From contig CACZLE010000013.1 of NCBI GenBank assembly GCA_902781945.1, positions 1-38,557 on the forward strand: a stretch of DNA of 38,557 bases. Direction: 5' to 3'. Below, piece by piece: positions 32,188-38,557 of the stretch. The first letter of the stretch is position 1. The number at the start of each line of letters is the position of its first letter. The notes under the pieces are model-generated. The model saw nothing but the letters and a program-made list of their open reading frames with translations, made no database searches and was not told the origin of the DNA. A program made the translations under genes and the position numbers. The stretch comes from an uncultured Eubacteriales bacterium. GTDB taxonomy: Bacteria > Bacillota > Clostridia > Christensenellales > Aristaeellaceae.

Positions 32188-33042
32188 ATGCTGTACGTCG
32201 TCGCAACGCCCATTGGCAATCTGGGGGATATGAGCCCCCGGGCTGTGGAGACCCTGCAAAAAGTGGATCTGATCGCCGCCGAGGACACCCGCATGACCAT
32301 GAAGCTGACCCAGCATTTCCACATCGAAACGCCCCTGACCAGCTGCCACAGGCACAATGAGTTCGGCAAGGCGGAGCAGATCGTCCGCCGCATGCAGGAG
32401 GAAAATATCGACGTGGCTCTGGTGACAGACGCGGGCACCCCCGCCATCTCCGATCCCGGCACCCACCTGGTGCATCTGGCGGCGGAGGCGGGCATTTCCG
32501 TGGTGGCGGTGCCAGGCCCCACGGCCATGGCCTCCGCCATGTCGGTGTCCGGCATCGACGTTGCGGAATTCACTTTCCTGGGCTTTTTGCCCAGGGAAAA
32601 GAAGGACCTAAAGGAAAAGCTGCTGGACGCGGCCCAGCGCACACAGGCCATCATCGTTCATGAATCGCCCTACCGCGTACTGGAGCTCATGCGCGTGGCG
32701 GCGGAGACGCTGCCCGAAGCGGGGGTCAGCGTCAGCTGCGATCTGACCAAACTGCACGAATTGACCCTGCGGGGCAATATCGCGGACGTGCTTACTCAGA
32801 TGGAGCAAAACGAAAAGACCGAAAAGGGCGAGTACTGCATCGTTTTTGATCTGAGAAAAGTGCCAAAAAAAGAAAAAGCCGTCCAGGCGGATATCAGTTT
32901 GGAGGCGCAATTGGTGGAAACCATGCTGGCGGGGGATTGCTCCCTGCGGGACGCGTCCAAGGCGCTGGTCGAAGCCGGCAATAAGAAAAACGCGGTGTAT
33001 GCCGCGTCCCTGCGGCTCAAAAAACTGTTTGAGGAGGAGTGA
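32188..33042 (+). CDS. rsmI: 16S rRNA C1402 2'-O-methyltransferase RsmI
   Basis: 284 aa. Tetrapyrrole-methylase-fold enzyme that methylates the ribose of C1402. Seen: YVVATPIGNLGDMSPRAVETL at the N-terminus, AAEDTR, DAGTPAISDPG (SAM-binding loop) and VPGPTAMASAMSVSG. The C-terminal RsmI winged-helix extension includes LRDASKALVEAG. SD AAGGAGG precedes the ATG by 5 nt. It acts on the same nucleotide as the neighbouring RsmH, giving m4Cm1402. The stop codon lies in the terminator loop. Confidence 0.95.
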   Translation: MLYVVATPIGNLGDMSPRAVETLQKVDLIAAEDTRMTMKLTQHFHIETPLTSCHRHNEFGKAEQIVRRMQEENIDVALVTDAGTPAISDPGTHLVHLAAEAGISVVAVPGPTAMASAMSVSGIDVAEFTFLGFLPREKKDLKEKLLDAAQRTQAIIVHESPYRVLELMRVAAETLPEAGVSVSCDLTKLHELTLRGNIADVLTQMEQNEKTEKGEYCIVFDLRKVPKKEKAVQADISLEAQLVETMLAGDCSLRDASKALVEAGNKKNAVYAASLRLKKLFEEE

Positions 33043-33055
33043 TCCTCCTTTTTTT
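33032..33055 (+). terminator. Intrinsic terminator of valS-rsmH-rsmI
   Basis: Stem AGGAGG (33032-33037) / CCTCCT (33044-33049), loop AGTGAT, then T-run to 33055. The stop TGA (33040-33042) lies in the loop, and the T-run runs into the -35 box of the next promoter. Confidence 0.88.
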
Positions 33056-33082
33056 GACATATTGTGGGTTTAATGCTATAAT
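33054..33082 (+). promoter_or_regulatory. Consensus promoter of the ECF S-component gene
   Basis: TTGACA (33054-33059), 17-nt spacer, TATAAT (33077-33082), both perfect. Its -35 shares two bases with the T-run of the upstream terminator. Confidence 0.92.
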
Positions 33083-33090
33083 GCCCCTGT

Positions 33091-33157
33091 CGATACCGGA
33101 AACGGATCGAACATAGGAACTTTTTTATGAAAAGTCGGGCATCCTTTGCGAGCCCGA
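33091..33157 (+). promoter_or_regulatory. Structured 5' leader of the ECF S-component gene
   Basis: Three hairpins in a row right after the predicted transcript start. First: CGAT-a-CCG / CGG-ATCG closed by a GAAA tetraloop (33091-33109). Second: ACTTTT/AAAAGT (33119-33135). Third: TCGGGC/GCCCGA (33135-33157), which ends just before the SD GGAGGAG (33160-33166). The second and third compete for one base. It could be a translational control element; I do not match it to a riboswitch class that I know. Confidence 0.5.
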
Positions 33158-33170
33158 ACGGAGGAGAAAA

Positions 33171-33776
33171 ATGAAAACAAACAACCGCAACAAGAAGATC
33201 GTCCAGCTCACCCTGCTTGCCCTGCTGACCGCCGTTCTGGTGGTGCTCAGCCTGGTCAATATTCCGCAGCCCGCGGGGCTGTCCATCACCTTCAACATGA
33301 TCCCGGTGGCCATCGCCGCCATCGCCATGGGCCTGCCCGGCGGGGCCATCATCGGCGGAGCCTTCGGCCTGATCAGCTTTTTGCAGTGCTTTGGCATCCT
33401 GGGCTTCAGCGCCATGGGCGCGGCTCTGGTGAGCGTCAGCCCGGTGCTGATGTTCATTCAGCGCTTCTGCTCCCGGGTGCTGGTGGGCGTGCTGGCGGCT
33501 CTGGTTTACCGCGCACTGAACCGCCGCGGCGTGCGTCAGCAGATCAGCTGCACGGTGACGGGCTTCTGCGCGGCGTTCTTTAACACCCTGTTCTTTATGC
33601 TTCTGCTGGTATTGCTCTTTGGCCATACCGAGTATATGCAAAATCTGATGGCCGGACGCGGCGTGCTGACCTTTATCATCGCTTCCGTGGGCATCAACGC
33701 TGTGGTGGAGATGATCGTGGCCGCCGTCGTCACCGGCGCGGTGGGCGTGGCCCTCAAAAAAGCCCGGCTGATTTAA
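33171..33776 (+). CDS. ECF transporter S component, probably for pantothenate
   Basis: 201 aa, about five to six membrane helices (12-30, 40-60, 65-85, 95-118, 130-152, 165-192). This is the substrate-binding subunit of an energy-coupling-factor vitamin importer, which needs a shared EcfA/A'/T module encoded elsewhere. The N-terminus (LTLLALLTAVLVVLSL) and the GLPGGAIIGGAFGLISF segment are typical of S components. Assignment to pantothenate (PanT-like) comes from its position just before coaX, the pantothenate kinase gene. Sequence alone would not settle the substrate. SD GGAGGAG precedes the ATG. Confidence 0.85.
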   Translation: MKTNNRNKKIVQLTLLALLTAVLVVLSLVNIPQPAGLSITFNMIPVAIAAIAMGLPGGAIIGGAFGLISFLQCFGILGFSAMGAALVSVSPVLMFIQRFCSRVLVGVLAALVYRALNRRGVRQQISCTVTGFCAAFFNTLFFMLLLVLLFGHTEYMQNLMAGRGVLTFIIASVGINAVVEMIVAAVVTGAVGVALKKARLI

Positions 33777-33935
33777 TACTATTCTCCGTCTAAACCGTTG
33801 AATCTTCGGGCGTCTTTTCCGCTCTGACATCGCTTCGTTCCGGTCAACGTAGCGGTGCTACGCCTCCCTTCACTCAGCTTCGCCAGAACGAAAAATCCAT
33901 CCCGAATCTTTCAACGCTTTAGACGTCAAATAGTA
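33777..33935. mobile_element. MITE-like inverted-repeat element
   Basis: 159 bp with long terminal inverted repeats. The left end reads TACTATT (33777-33783), GTCTAAA (33788-33794), GTTGAA (33797-33802), TTCGGG (33805-33810). The right end is the exact complement of each block in mirror order: CCCGAA (33901-33906), TTCAAC (33910-33915), TTTAGAC (33918-33924), AATAGTA (33929-33935). A TAA trinucleotide flanks both ends (33774-33776 and 33936-33938). The middle has a perfect CGTAGC/GCTACG hairpin (33848-33862). It has no coding capacity, so it would need a transposase in trans. It separates the S-component gene from coaX and begins directly after the stop codon. In RNA it would be one long stem-loop. 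Confidence 0.7.
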
Positions 33936-33952
33936 TAATAAGGAGAAACCGC

Positions 33953-34723
33953 ATGATCTTTACCATGGACGTGGGCAACACCAATATCAAGATGGGCCTT
34001 TTCAACGGAAAAGAGCTGATCAAATACTGGCGCTTGTCCACCAACCGCACCAGCACCAGCGACGAATACGGCATCCTGGTCACCAGCCTCTTTCACACGG
34101 ACGGCCTGAGCCGCAACCAGGTGAACGGCATCATGATCTCCAGCGTGGTGCCCACGGTCAATTTCACCATCGAGCACATGTGCAACGACTATTTCGGCAT
34201 TTCGCCCATGTTCGTCATGCCGGGGGTCAAGACCGGGCTCAACATCCAGTATGATAATCCGCAGGCCCTGGGCAGCGACCGCATCTGCAATGCTGTGGCG
34301 GCCCACGCCTATTATGGCGCGCCTTGTATCTATATCGATTTCGGCACCGCCACCACCTTCGGCGTGGTCAATGAAAAGGGCGCCTTCGTGGGCGGCTGCA
34401 TCTGTCCCGGCATCAAGATCGCCAGCGAGGCCCTGGTGCACGGCACTTCCAAGCTGCCCAATTTCGAGCTGGTCTGGCCGGATTCCGTCATTGGGCGCAA
34501 CACCATCAGCAACCTGCAATCCGGCATGCTCTATGGCTTTGTGGGCCAGGTGGAATATCTGGTGAAGCGCATGCGGCAGGAATTGGGCCGGGAGGACGCC
34601 GCGGTGATCGCCACCGGCGGCATGGCCCGCATGATTGCCGAGCAGACCCAATGCATCGACCATATCGACGGCCTGCTGACGCTGAAAGGCCTGCGGCTGA
34701 TTTATGAACGCAACCACGAGTAA
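33953..34723 (+). CDS. coaX: Type III pantothenate kinase
   Basis: 256 aa. First step of coenzyme A synthesis. ASKHA-fold motifs: DVGNTN (6-11, phosphate loop 1), LGSDRICNAVAAH (the G-x-D-R pantothenate motif), IDFGTATTFGVV (phosphate 2) and GGCICPGIKIASEAL. The potassium-dependent type III enzyme does not resemble CoaA. SD AAGGAG is 7 nt before the ATG. It lies 17 nt after the MITE-like element, whose right junction creates a TATAAT (33934-33939); this is too near the start codon to be a sure promoter. It ends at a strong bidirectional terminator. Confidence 0.96.
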   Translation: MIFTMDVGNTNIKMGLFNGKELIKYWRLSTNRTSTSDEYGILVTSLFHTDGLSRNQVNGIMISSVVPTVNFTIEHMCNDYFGISPMFVMPGVKTGLNIQYDNPQALGSDRICNAVAAHAYYGAPCIYIDFGTATTFGVVNEKGAFVGGCICPGIKIASEALVHGTSKLPNFELVWPDSVIGRNTISNLQSGMLYGFVGQVEYLVKRMRQELGREDAAVIATGGMARMIAEQTQCIDHIDGLLTLKGLRLIYERNHE

Positions 34724-34760
34724 AACAAAAGGACGTCCTTTGATCGGCGTCCTTTTTTGT
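34723..34760. terminator. Bidirectional terminator between coaX and dacF
   Basis: AAAAGGACG (34727-34735) / CGTCCTTTT (34748-34756), 12-nt loop, Ts on both sides (a T-rich tract on plus, TTTTGTTTTA on minus). Confidence 0.88.
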
Positions 34761-36184
34761 TATCTGTAATAGCGGGAGATGGGCTTGATGGGCTTATGCC
34801 GCGGTTTTCGGCTGCGGAAACCCAGGAGGCGTTTTACGCCGCGGACGAACAACCAGATCACGGTGACCATCCCCAGGAAGAAAAACAGGATCTCCACCGT
34901 GAAACGGGGAAAAGGGTTGCGGTCGTTCTCCGTCTGCCAGATGATGTCATCCAGTTCGGGCACGTCCAGCATGCGCTTGCCGATGGTGCGGGAAGCCACC
35001 AATTCGTATTCAATGGGCTCGCCTACCTCGGGATAGTAGGTCAGCGTGGCCATTTGCTCGCCCACGGTGATGGGGGCCACGGGATCGTGCACATATTCGA
35101 TGGACACCAGGTCGTTGAAATTGGCCACCAAGTAATCCAAACGGCTGCGCAGGGTGACGATCACGTCGTTGTTATTGTTGTCCAGCTTGTTAAGGGACAG
35201 CTCCAGCTGTCCCAGCCCAGGATCATCCAGATCGTACTTGGAGATCTCCAGCACCTTGGGCCGCATGGCATACAGGTCGGCCACCGACACGCTGACATAT
35301 TGGGAGAAGCCGTATTCCATCAGCCTTTTGGTGTCCTGCCAGCAGTAGCGGTAGGTGTTGGTGCCGCTGCAATGCAGCACCACGGAGATAAAGGTGACGC
35401 CGTCCTTTTCCGCCGCGCCCACAAAGCAATGGCCCGCCGCGGCGGTATTGCCCGTCTTGACGCCGATGGCGTAGGGATAATAATAGCTGCTCTCCTTGTC
35501 GGTCATGAATTCCGTAAGCCGACCGGTAAGATTGCGGGAGCGGTACACATTGTCCTTGGGCAGCACATAGGAGGCGTGGGCCACGATATCCCGGAAAGTC
35601 TCGTCCTGCATGGCTTCCCGGGTGATGATGGCCATATCCCGGGCGGAGGTATAATGGTCGTCGTTGTGCAGGCCGTTGGGATTGGCAAAATGGGTGTTCA
35701 CCAGACCCAGGGAATTGACGTACTGATTCATCAAATCCACAAAGCCCTCGATGCTGCCGCCCACGGCCTCGGCAATGACGTTTGCGCCCTCGTTGCCCGA
35801 GCGGATCATGGTGGCATACAGCAGGTCCTTGAAGTTGATTTCCTCCCCCGCGGTCAGCGGGATCATGGAGGAGCCTTCCTCCACCTGCATGGCCCGCTCC
35901 GAGGTGACCACCGTTTCGTCCAGATCGCCCATCAGGATGCCCAGATAGGTGGTCAATATCTTGGTGGTGGAGGCGGGATACAGCCGGGCGTCCGCGTTCT
36001 TTTCATAAACCACCATGCCGGTGTTGGCTTCGATCAGGATGGCCGCCGTGGCGTCGATATCGATGTCGTTCAGGTTTTCGGGATGATTGGGGTCGTAGTT
36101 GCTGCTGGTGGCGGAGGCGGGCAAGGCAAAACAGACCGCAAAGAGCATTGCGGCCATCACGAACCCTGCCAGTCGTTTCAGCAT
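34760..36184 (-). CDS. dacF: D-alanyl-D-alanine carboxypeptidase (DacF type)
   Basis: 474 aa, serine peptidase family S11. Signal peptide at residues 1-26 (MLKRLAGFVMAAMLFAV, cleavage likely after ASA). The active-site set is complete: S72-T-T-K75, S129-G-N131 and K243-T-G245. A PBP5-like C-terminal sheet domain follows (about 300-420), then a membrane helix at about 428-448 (FFFLGMVTVIWLFV) and a basic tail, so it is anchored by its C-terminus. It trims the D-Ala from peptidoglycan pentapeptides. Start: ATG at 36184 with GGAGGA 8 nt upstream. dacF is used by homology; DacA/DacB cannot be ruled out, and no spore genes are nearby. Confidence 0.92.
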   Translation of the reverse strand: MLKRLAGFVMAAMLFAVCFALPASATSSNYDPNHPENLNDIDIDATAAILIEANTGMVVYEKNADARLYPASTTKILTTYLGILMGDLDETVVTSERAMQVEEGSSMIPLTAGEEINFKDLLYATMIRSGNEGANVIAEAVGGSIEGFVDLMNQYVNSLGLVNTHFANPNGLHNDDHYTSARDMAIITREAMQDETFRDIVAHASYVLPKDNVYRSRNLTGRLTEFMTDKESSYYYPYAIGVKTGNTAAAGHCFVGAAEKDGVTFISVVLHCSGTNTYRYCWQDTKRLMEYGFSQYVSVSVADLYAMRPKVLEISKYDLDDPGLGQLELSLNKLDNNNNDVIVTLRSRLDYLVANFNDLVSIEYVHDPVAPITVGEQMATLTYYPEVGEPIEYELVASRTIGKRMLDVPELDDIIWQTENDRNPFPRFTVEILFFFLGMVTVIWLFVRGVKRLLGFRSRKPRHKPIKPISRYYR

Positions 36185-36276
36185 GCGTACAGTTCCTCCC
36201 AAACAGATTGGGTCTATTTTATCATAAAGCGCGCAAAAAGTACAGCCCAAGGGCAAATGGAACCTTTGACAGATCT

Positions 36277-37440
36277 TTACAGGATCACCGGTTTTTGCCG
36301 ATAAATCGCCCCAAAGGGCTGATTTGCCCCAAGATTCCACAAATCGTCAGCCCGGGCGTCCAGCTGCATTTCATAGGTCGGAGGATCGGCGGGCATCTGG
36401 GATATGAAGGAAAAACTTTCGTCGGCGCTGTTTCTGAGCAGGCCGGACGCGCCCTTTCGGAAGCCCAGGACCAAGGCGTGCCTTGGCAGCGGCTCCAGCC
36501 GCCGGGCGTCGGTATCCAACAGTACATGGGCCAGCAGTCGGTTGATCCGGGCATAGGAATACCGTTTGGTTTTGACGGCCAGCACCATTTCCTCCCGGGT
36601 CTGACCGTTCGCGGCCAGTTGCAGCCTGTTTTCTATGCCTTCGGATAATCCGGGCAGACGCGAGAAATCAGTTCCCTGCCGCAATTTCCACCGCAGCAGC
36701 GGCGTAAGCGCGTCCGGCAGATGATATTGTCCCGATTGGAAAGCGGTTTGCAGCAGGGCAAAGGCTTCTTCCGGCATGGATGTCTGTACCTTGTCCCATT
36801 CCCGCCCCAGACAGGCGGCGCGGACCGCCGTTGCGGAGGGCAAGCAATCGGCCTGCAAATCCTCCGCGTGATAGCTTCCGGAACGGGGCACCGGCACGGG
36901 CGTGATCTGTGCGCGCATCCGGTGGATCGCCCGCAGATAGCAGATGGCCAGCGCCGTGTTGGGCTGGGCCAGCAGCACGGGAGCTGCGCCGAGGCTCTCC
37001 GCCAGCGCCTGTCCCTGGGCGGCGGGGAAGGCCATGCCATCGTTCAGCAGCGCGTGCAGCCGCGCCTGATATTCCGCGTTGGGTTCTTCCAGCAGCGTTG
37101 CGGCCTTTTCCAGAACGGGGATGCCCTCCGGCTCCGCGCCGAAGCACAGATATTCCGCCCCCAATTGCCGCAGGATCGCCAGGCCGCCCATAGCGAACCG
37201 CTCCGCCTCGCACACGGAAAAAGAGATTGGCAATTGCAGCACCAGGTCCGCCCCGGCCCGCAGCGCCATTTCCGCCCGCGTATGGGGAGACAAAAGCGCG
37301 GGCATGCCGCGCTGGGTGAAGCTGCCGCTCATGACGCAGACGATCAAGTCTGCGCCCGTCCGGCGGCGGGCTTCACTCAGATGCCAGGCATGCCCGTTGT
37401 GCAGCGGATCATATTCGGCAATGACGCCACAAATCCGCAT
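36277..37440 (-). CDS. tmcAL: tRNA(Met) cytidine acetate ligase TmcAL (YlbM family)
   Basis: 387 aa. Predicted to acetylate the wobble cytidine of elongator tRNA-Met (ac4C34) with acetate and ATP. Nucleotidyltransferase-like N-terminus: VIAEYDPLHNGHAWHL, with the HxGH-type HNGH motif, and GSFTQRGMPALL. Most of the family's conserved N-terminal half is present; in the common form the first motif is E-Y-N-P-F-H-N-G-H, here with Asp and Leu. Start: ATG at 37440. A TTG at 37449 overlaps the upstream stop as TTGA and is the alternative; neither has a good SD. Reading would be coupled to the upstream gene. dacF lies downstream, 92 nt away. Confidence 0.87.
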   Translation of the reverse strand: MRICGVIAEYDPLHNGHAWHLSEARRRTGADLIVCVMSGSFTQRGMPALLSPHTRAEMALRAGADLVLQLPISFSVCEAERFAMGGLAILRQLGAEYLCFGAEPEGIPVLEKAATLLEEPNAEYQARLHALLNDGMAFPAAQGQALAESLGAAPVLLAQPNTALAICYLRAIHRMRAQITPVPVPRSGSYHAEDLQADCLPSATAVRAACLGREWDKVQTSMPEEAFALLQTAFQSGQYHLPDALTPLLRWKLRQGTDFSRLPGLSEGIENRLQLAANGQTREEMVLAVKTKRYSYARINRLLAHVLLDTDARRLEPLPRHALVLGFRKGASGLLRNSADESFSFISQMPADPPTYEMQLDARADDLWNLGANQPFGAIYRQKPVIL

Positions 37441-37445
37441 GGCGG

Positions 37446-38366
37446 TCAATGGAGAGACGGGGGATAGACGCCCTGATCGTGCAGCTTTTTGAGCTCCTGC
37501 TGCACATAGGGCTTATCCTGGGGATAGGTGATGCCAAACCAGGTGGCGTTGGTGGACAGCACGCGCACGATCATTTCCTTCTTGCGCATCAGATCGTCCA
37601 CCATGATGGGCAGCAGGCATTCGACCTTGATGGCGTCGGGAGCAAGCCCGCGCAGGAAGGCGTCGAAATAGGCTTCCATCTGCTTGAACACGCCGGGTAC
37701 AAAGCCCCAGAAATTCATGGAAACCAGGGCATTGGGATCCAGGATCACGCCTTCTTCGCTGGTGGCGGTATCGCGGATGGTGCCGTCGGCGAAGGGCTGG
37801 ATCTTGAAGGTCTCGGTCACTTTGGTGAGCAGGCCGTTTTCCTGGCTGCATACGCCGCGGGTCACGGTGCCGTTTTCGCTCACGGTGTTTTTGAGGTAAT
37901 AGCCCACCATGCAGGCCTCGCCGTCCTTCAGGGTTTGCAGGCATTGGTTCATGGAAGAAAAGCCGTCCACGCCGTAATAGTCGTCGGCGTTCACCACGGC
38001 GAAGGGCTCGTTGATATATTTTTCGGCGCACAGTACGGCGTGCACGGTGCCAAAGGGCTTGGTGCGATCAGCGGGGATCTGATAGAAGGAAGGCACGGAG
38101 CTGAAATCCTGGAAGGCATAGCACACCTCCACCGGGTTGCCGTCCTGATCCTTGCAGGAGGCCACCAGATCGCCGCACAGCGTTTCGATCAGGGGCTTCA
38201 TGTCGGGCTTGATGACGAACACGAACTTGGAGAAGCCCGCGCGCACCGCGTCAAAGATGGAGTATTCCATCAGCATTTCGTGATTGGGGCCGATGCCTTC
38301 GGTCTGCTTGTTGCCGCCGTACCGGCTGCCAAGGCCGGCAGCCATGATGACCAGAGCCGTTTTCAT
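37446..38366 (-). CDS. Sugar-nucleotidyltransferase family protein
   Basis: 306 aa. NTP-transferase fold: VIMAAGLGSRYGGNKQTEGIGP at the N-terminus (G-x-G-S-R plus Lys), VVNADDYYG (metal Asp pair) and WGFVPGVFKQME. It has a longer central part than the 245-aa enzyme of the uronate operon and is a different subfamily. Such proteins act on sugar-phosphates for cell surface or storage sugars; the substrate is unknown. Start: ATG at 38366, since AAAGGCGG is 8 nt upstream; a 30-nt longer open frame lacks support. It overlaps or abuts tmcAL and is cotranscribed with it. Confidence 0.85.
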   Translation of the reverse strand: MKTALVIMAAGLGSRYGGNKQTEGIGPNHEMLMEYSIFDAVRAGFSKFVFVIKPDMKPLIETLCGDLVASCKDQDGNPVEVCYAFQDFSSVPSFYQIPADRTKPFGTVHAVLCAEKYINEPFAVVNADDYYGVDGFSSMNQCLQTLKDGEACMVGYYLKNTVSENGTVTRGVCSQENGLLTKVTETFKIQPFADGTIRDTATSEEGVILDPNALVSMNFWGFVPGVFKQMEAYFDAFLRGLAPDAIKVECLLPIMVDDLMRKKEMIVRVLSTNATWFGITYPQDKPYVQQELKKLHDQGVYPPSLH

Positions 38367-38446
38367 ATTTATGTTCCGCCTTTCTGCGAAAGGCACCGAT
38401 GCGGTTATGAAACCTGGGGCGCCGTTTCGCGTTAGATAATAAGTTT

Positions 38447-38454
38447 GCTATACT
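38447..38454 (+). promoter_or_regulatory. Extended -10 promoter at the right edge
   Basis: TG (38446-38447), C, then TATACT (38449-38454): an extended -10 promoter on the plus strand. The -35 is weak (TTTCGC at 38425-38430, 18-nt spacer). The predicted start falls at about 38461. Confidence 0.55.
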
Positions 38455-38460
38455 CCTTGT

Positions 38461-38551
38461 GTAGGACTCAGCATACTACAGAACCCGAGGAGGTGAGTGG
38501 CGGGGCTGTATAGCGGCAAACCCCGCATATTTATATGGTGTCGGCTGTCCT
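38461..38551 (+). ncRNA. Unidentified structured RNA or leader, cut by the window end
   Basis: Directly after the promoter comes a self-enclosed fold. Closing stem AGGA...CAGC (38463-38466, 38469-38472) pairs with GCTG TCCT (38544-38551), with two bulged bases on one side. Inside are GCGGGG/CCCCGC (38500-38505, 38521-38526, 15-nt loop) and CATAT/ATATG (38526-38530, 38533-38537). The GAGGAGG at 38488-38494 would be an SD if this were coding, but GTG-AGT after it meets a stop within seven codons. I cannot match it to tmRNA, SRP RNA, RNase P RNA or a riboswitch class that I know well. It may be a leader of a gene outside the window. Confidence 0.45.
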
Positions 38552-38557
38552 AAAGGC

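Noticed and set aside
38461..38557. Right-edge RNA considered as cobalamin, M-box, T-box or TPP riboswitch, tmRNA, SRP RNA or RNase P RNA
   Set aside because: None of the core consensus elements of these classes could be found in it, for example no GGTGGTACC T-box and no RNase P GAGGAAAGT core. It is left unassigned.

Overview
The window looks like a chromosomal segment of an anaerobic, high-GC member of the Clostridia (Bacillota), of the gut-associated kind. Pointers are two T-box leaders, clean SD sites (AGGAGG), strong TTGACA/TATAAT promoters, a cdaA-cdaR pair, a DUF177-rpmF pair, a YtrA-type GntR with its ABC transporter, DegV, type III pantothenate kinase and an ECF S-component. I see no rRNA, tRNA, CRISPR array, prophage or transposase gene. 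Taxonomy is inference only.

Layout. 1-6.7 kb: single genes in alternating directions (PIG-L deacetylase, GNAT, MMPL/RND exporter behind a perfect palindrome, HD hydrolase, YgjP-type metallopeptidase, DegV, VanX-type dipeptidase). 6.7-8.9 kb: a KDG-kinase-like PfkB sugar kinase and an AraC regulator, both on the minus strand, each with its own promoter. 9.1-13.3 kb: a T-box-led two-gene operon encoding a LeuA-like protein whose catalytic metal ligands appear lost, translationally coupled to a fusion of a xylose-isomerase-like TIM barrel and an acyl-CoA synthetase. 13.3-17.9 kb: a tight four-gene nucleotide-sugar operon (HTH-fused UDP-glucose dehydrogenase, galacturonokinase-like GHMP kinase, nucleotidyltransferase, UDP-glucuronate 4-epimerase), which could feed a UDP-galacturonate pool from two directions. 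18.1-20.1 kb: glgB, divergent from it. 20.2-24.0 kb: a c-di-AMP operon (cdaA, cdaR, an unknown single-pass membrane protein, an RsmF-like rRNA methyltransferase). 24.1-25.5 kb: radC and a DUF218 protein. 25.6-27.4 kb: a GntR-ABC operon with a nested palindromic operator.

27.5-34.7 kb, plus strand: translation and cofactor genes. DUF177-rpmF is followed by a T-box with a GUC (Val) specifier, then valS, rsmH and rsmI (both methyltransferases act on 16S C1402). A terminator overlapping a consensus promoter follows, then a structured leader, an ECF S-component (probably pantothenate) and coaX. A 159-bp MITE-like inverted-repeat element lies between the last two. 34.8-38.4 kb, minus strand: DacF-type D,D-carboxypeptidase, tmcAL and a sugar nucleotidyltransferase. 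The right edge holds an extended -10 promoter followed at once by a structured RNA that runs to the window end.

The strongest leads are the T-box operon with the degenerate LeuA-like protein and the epimerase/acyl-CoA synthetase fusion, the uronate nucleotide-sugar operon with its HTH-dehydrogenase fusion, the MITE-like element, and the unidentified structured RNA at the right edge.
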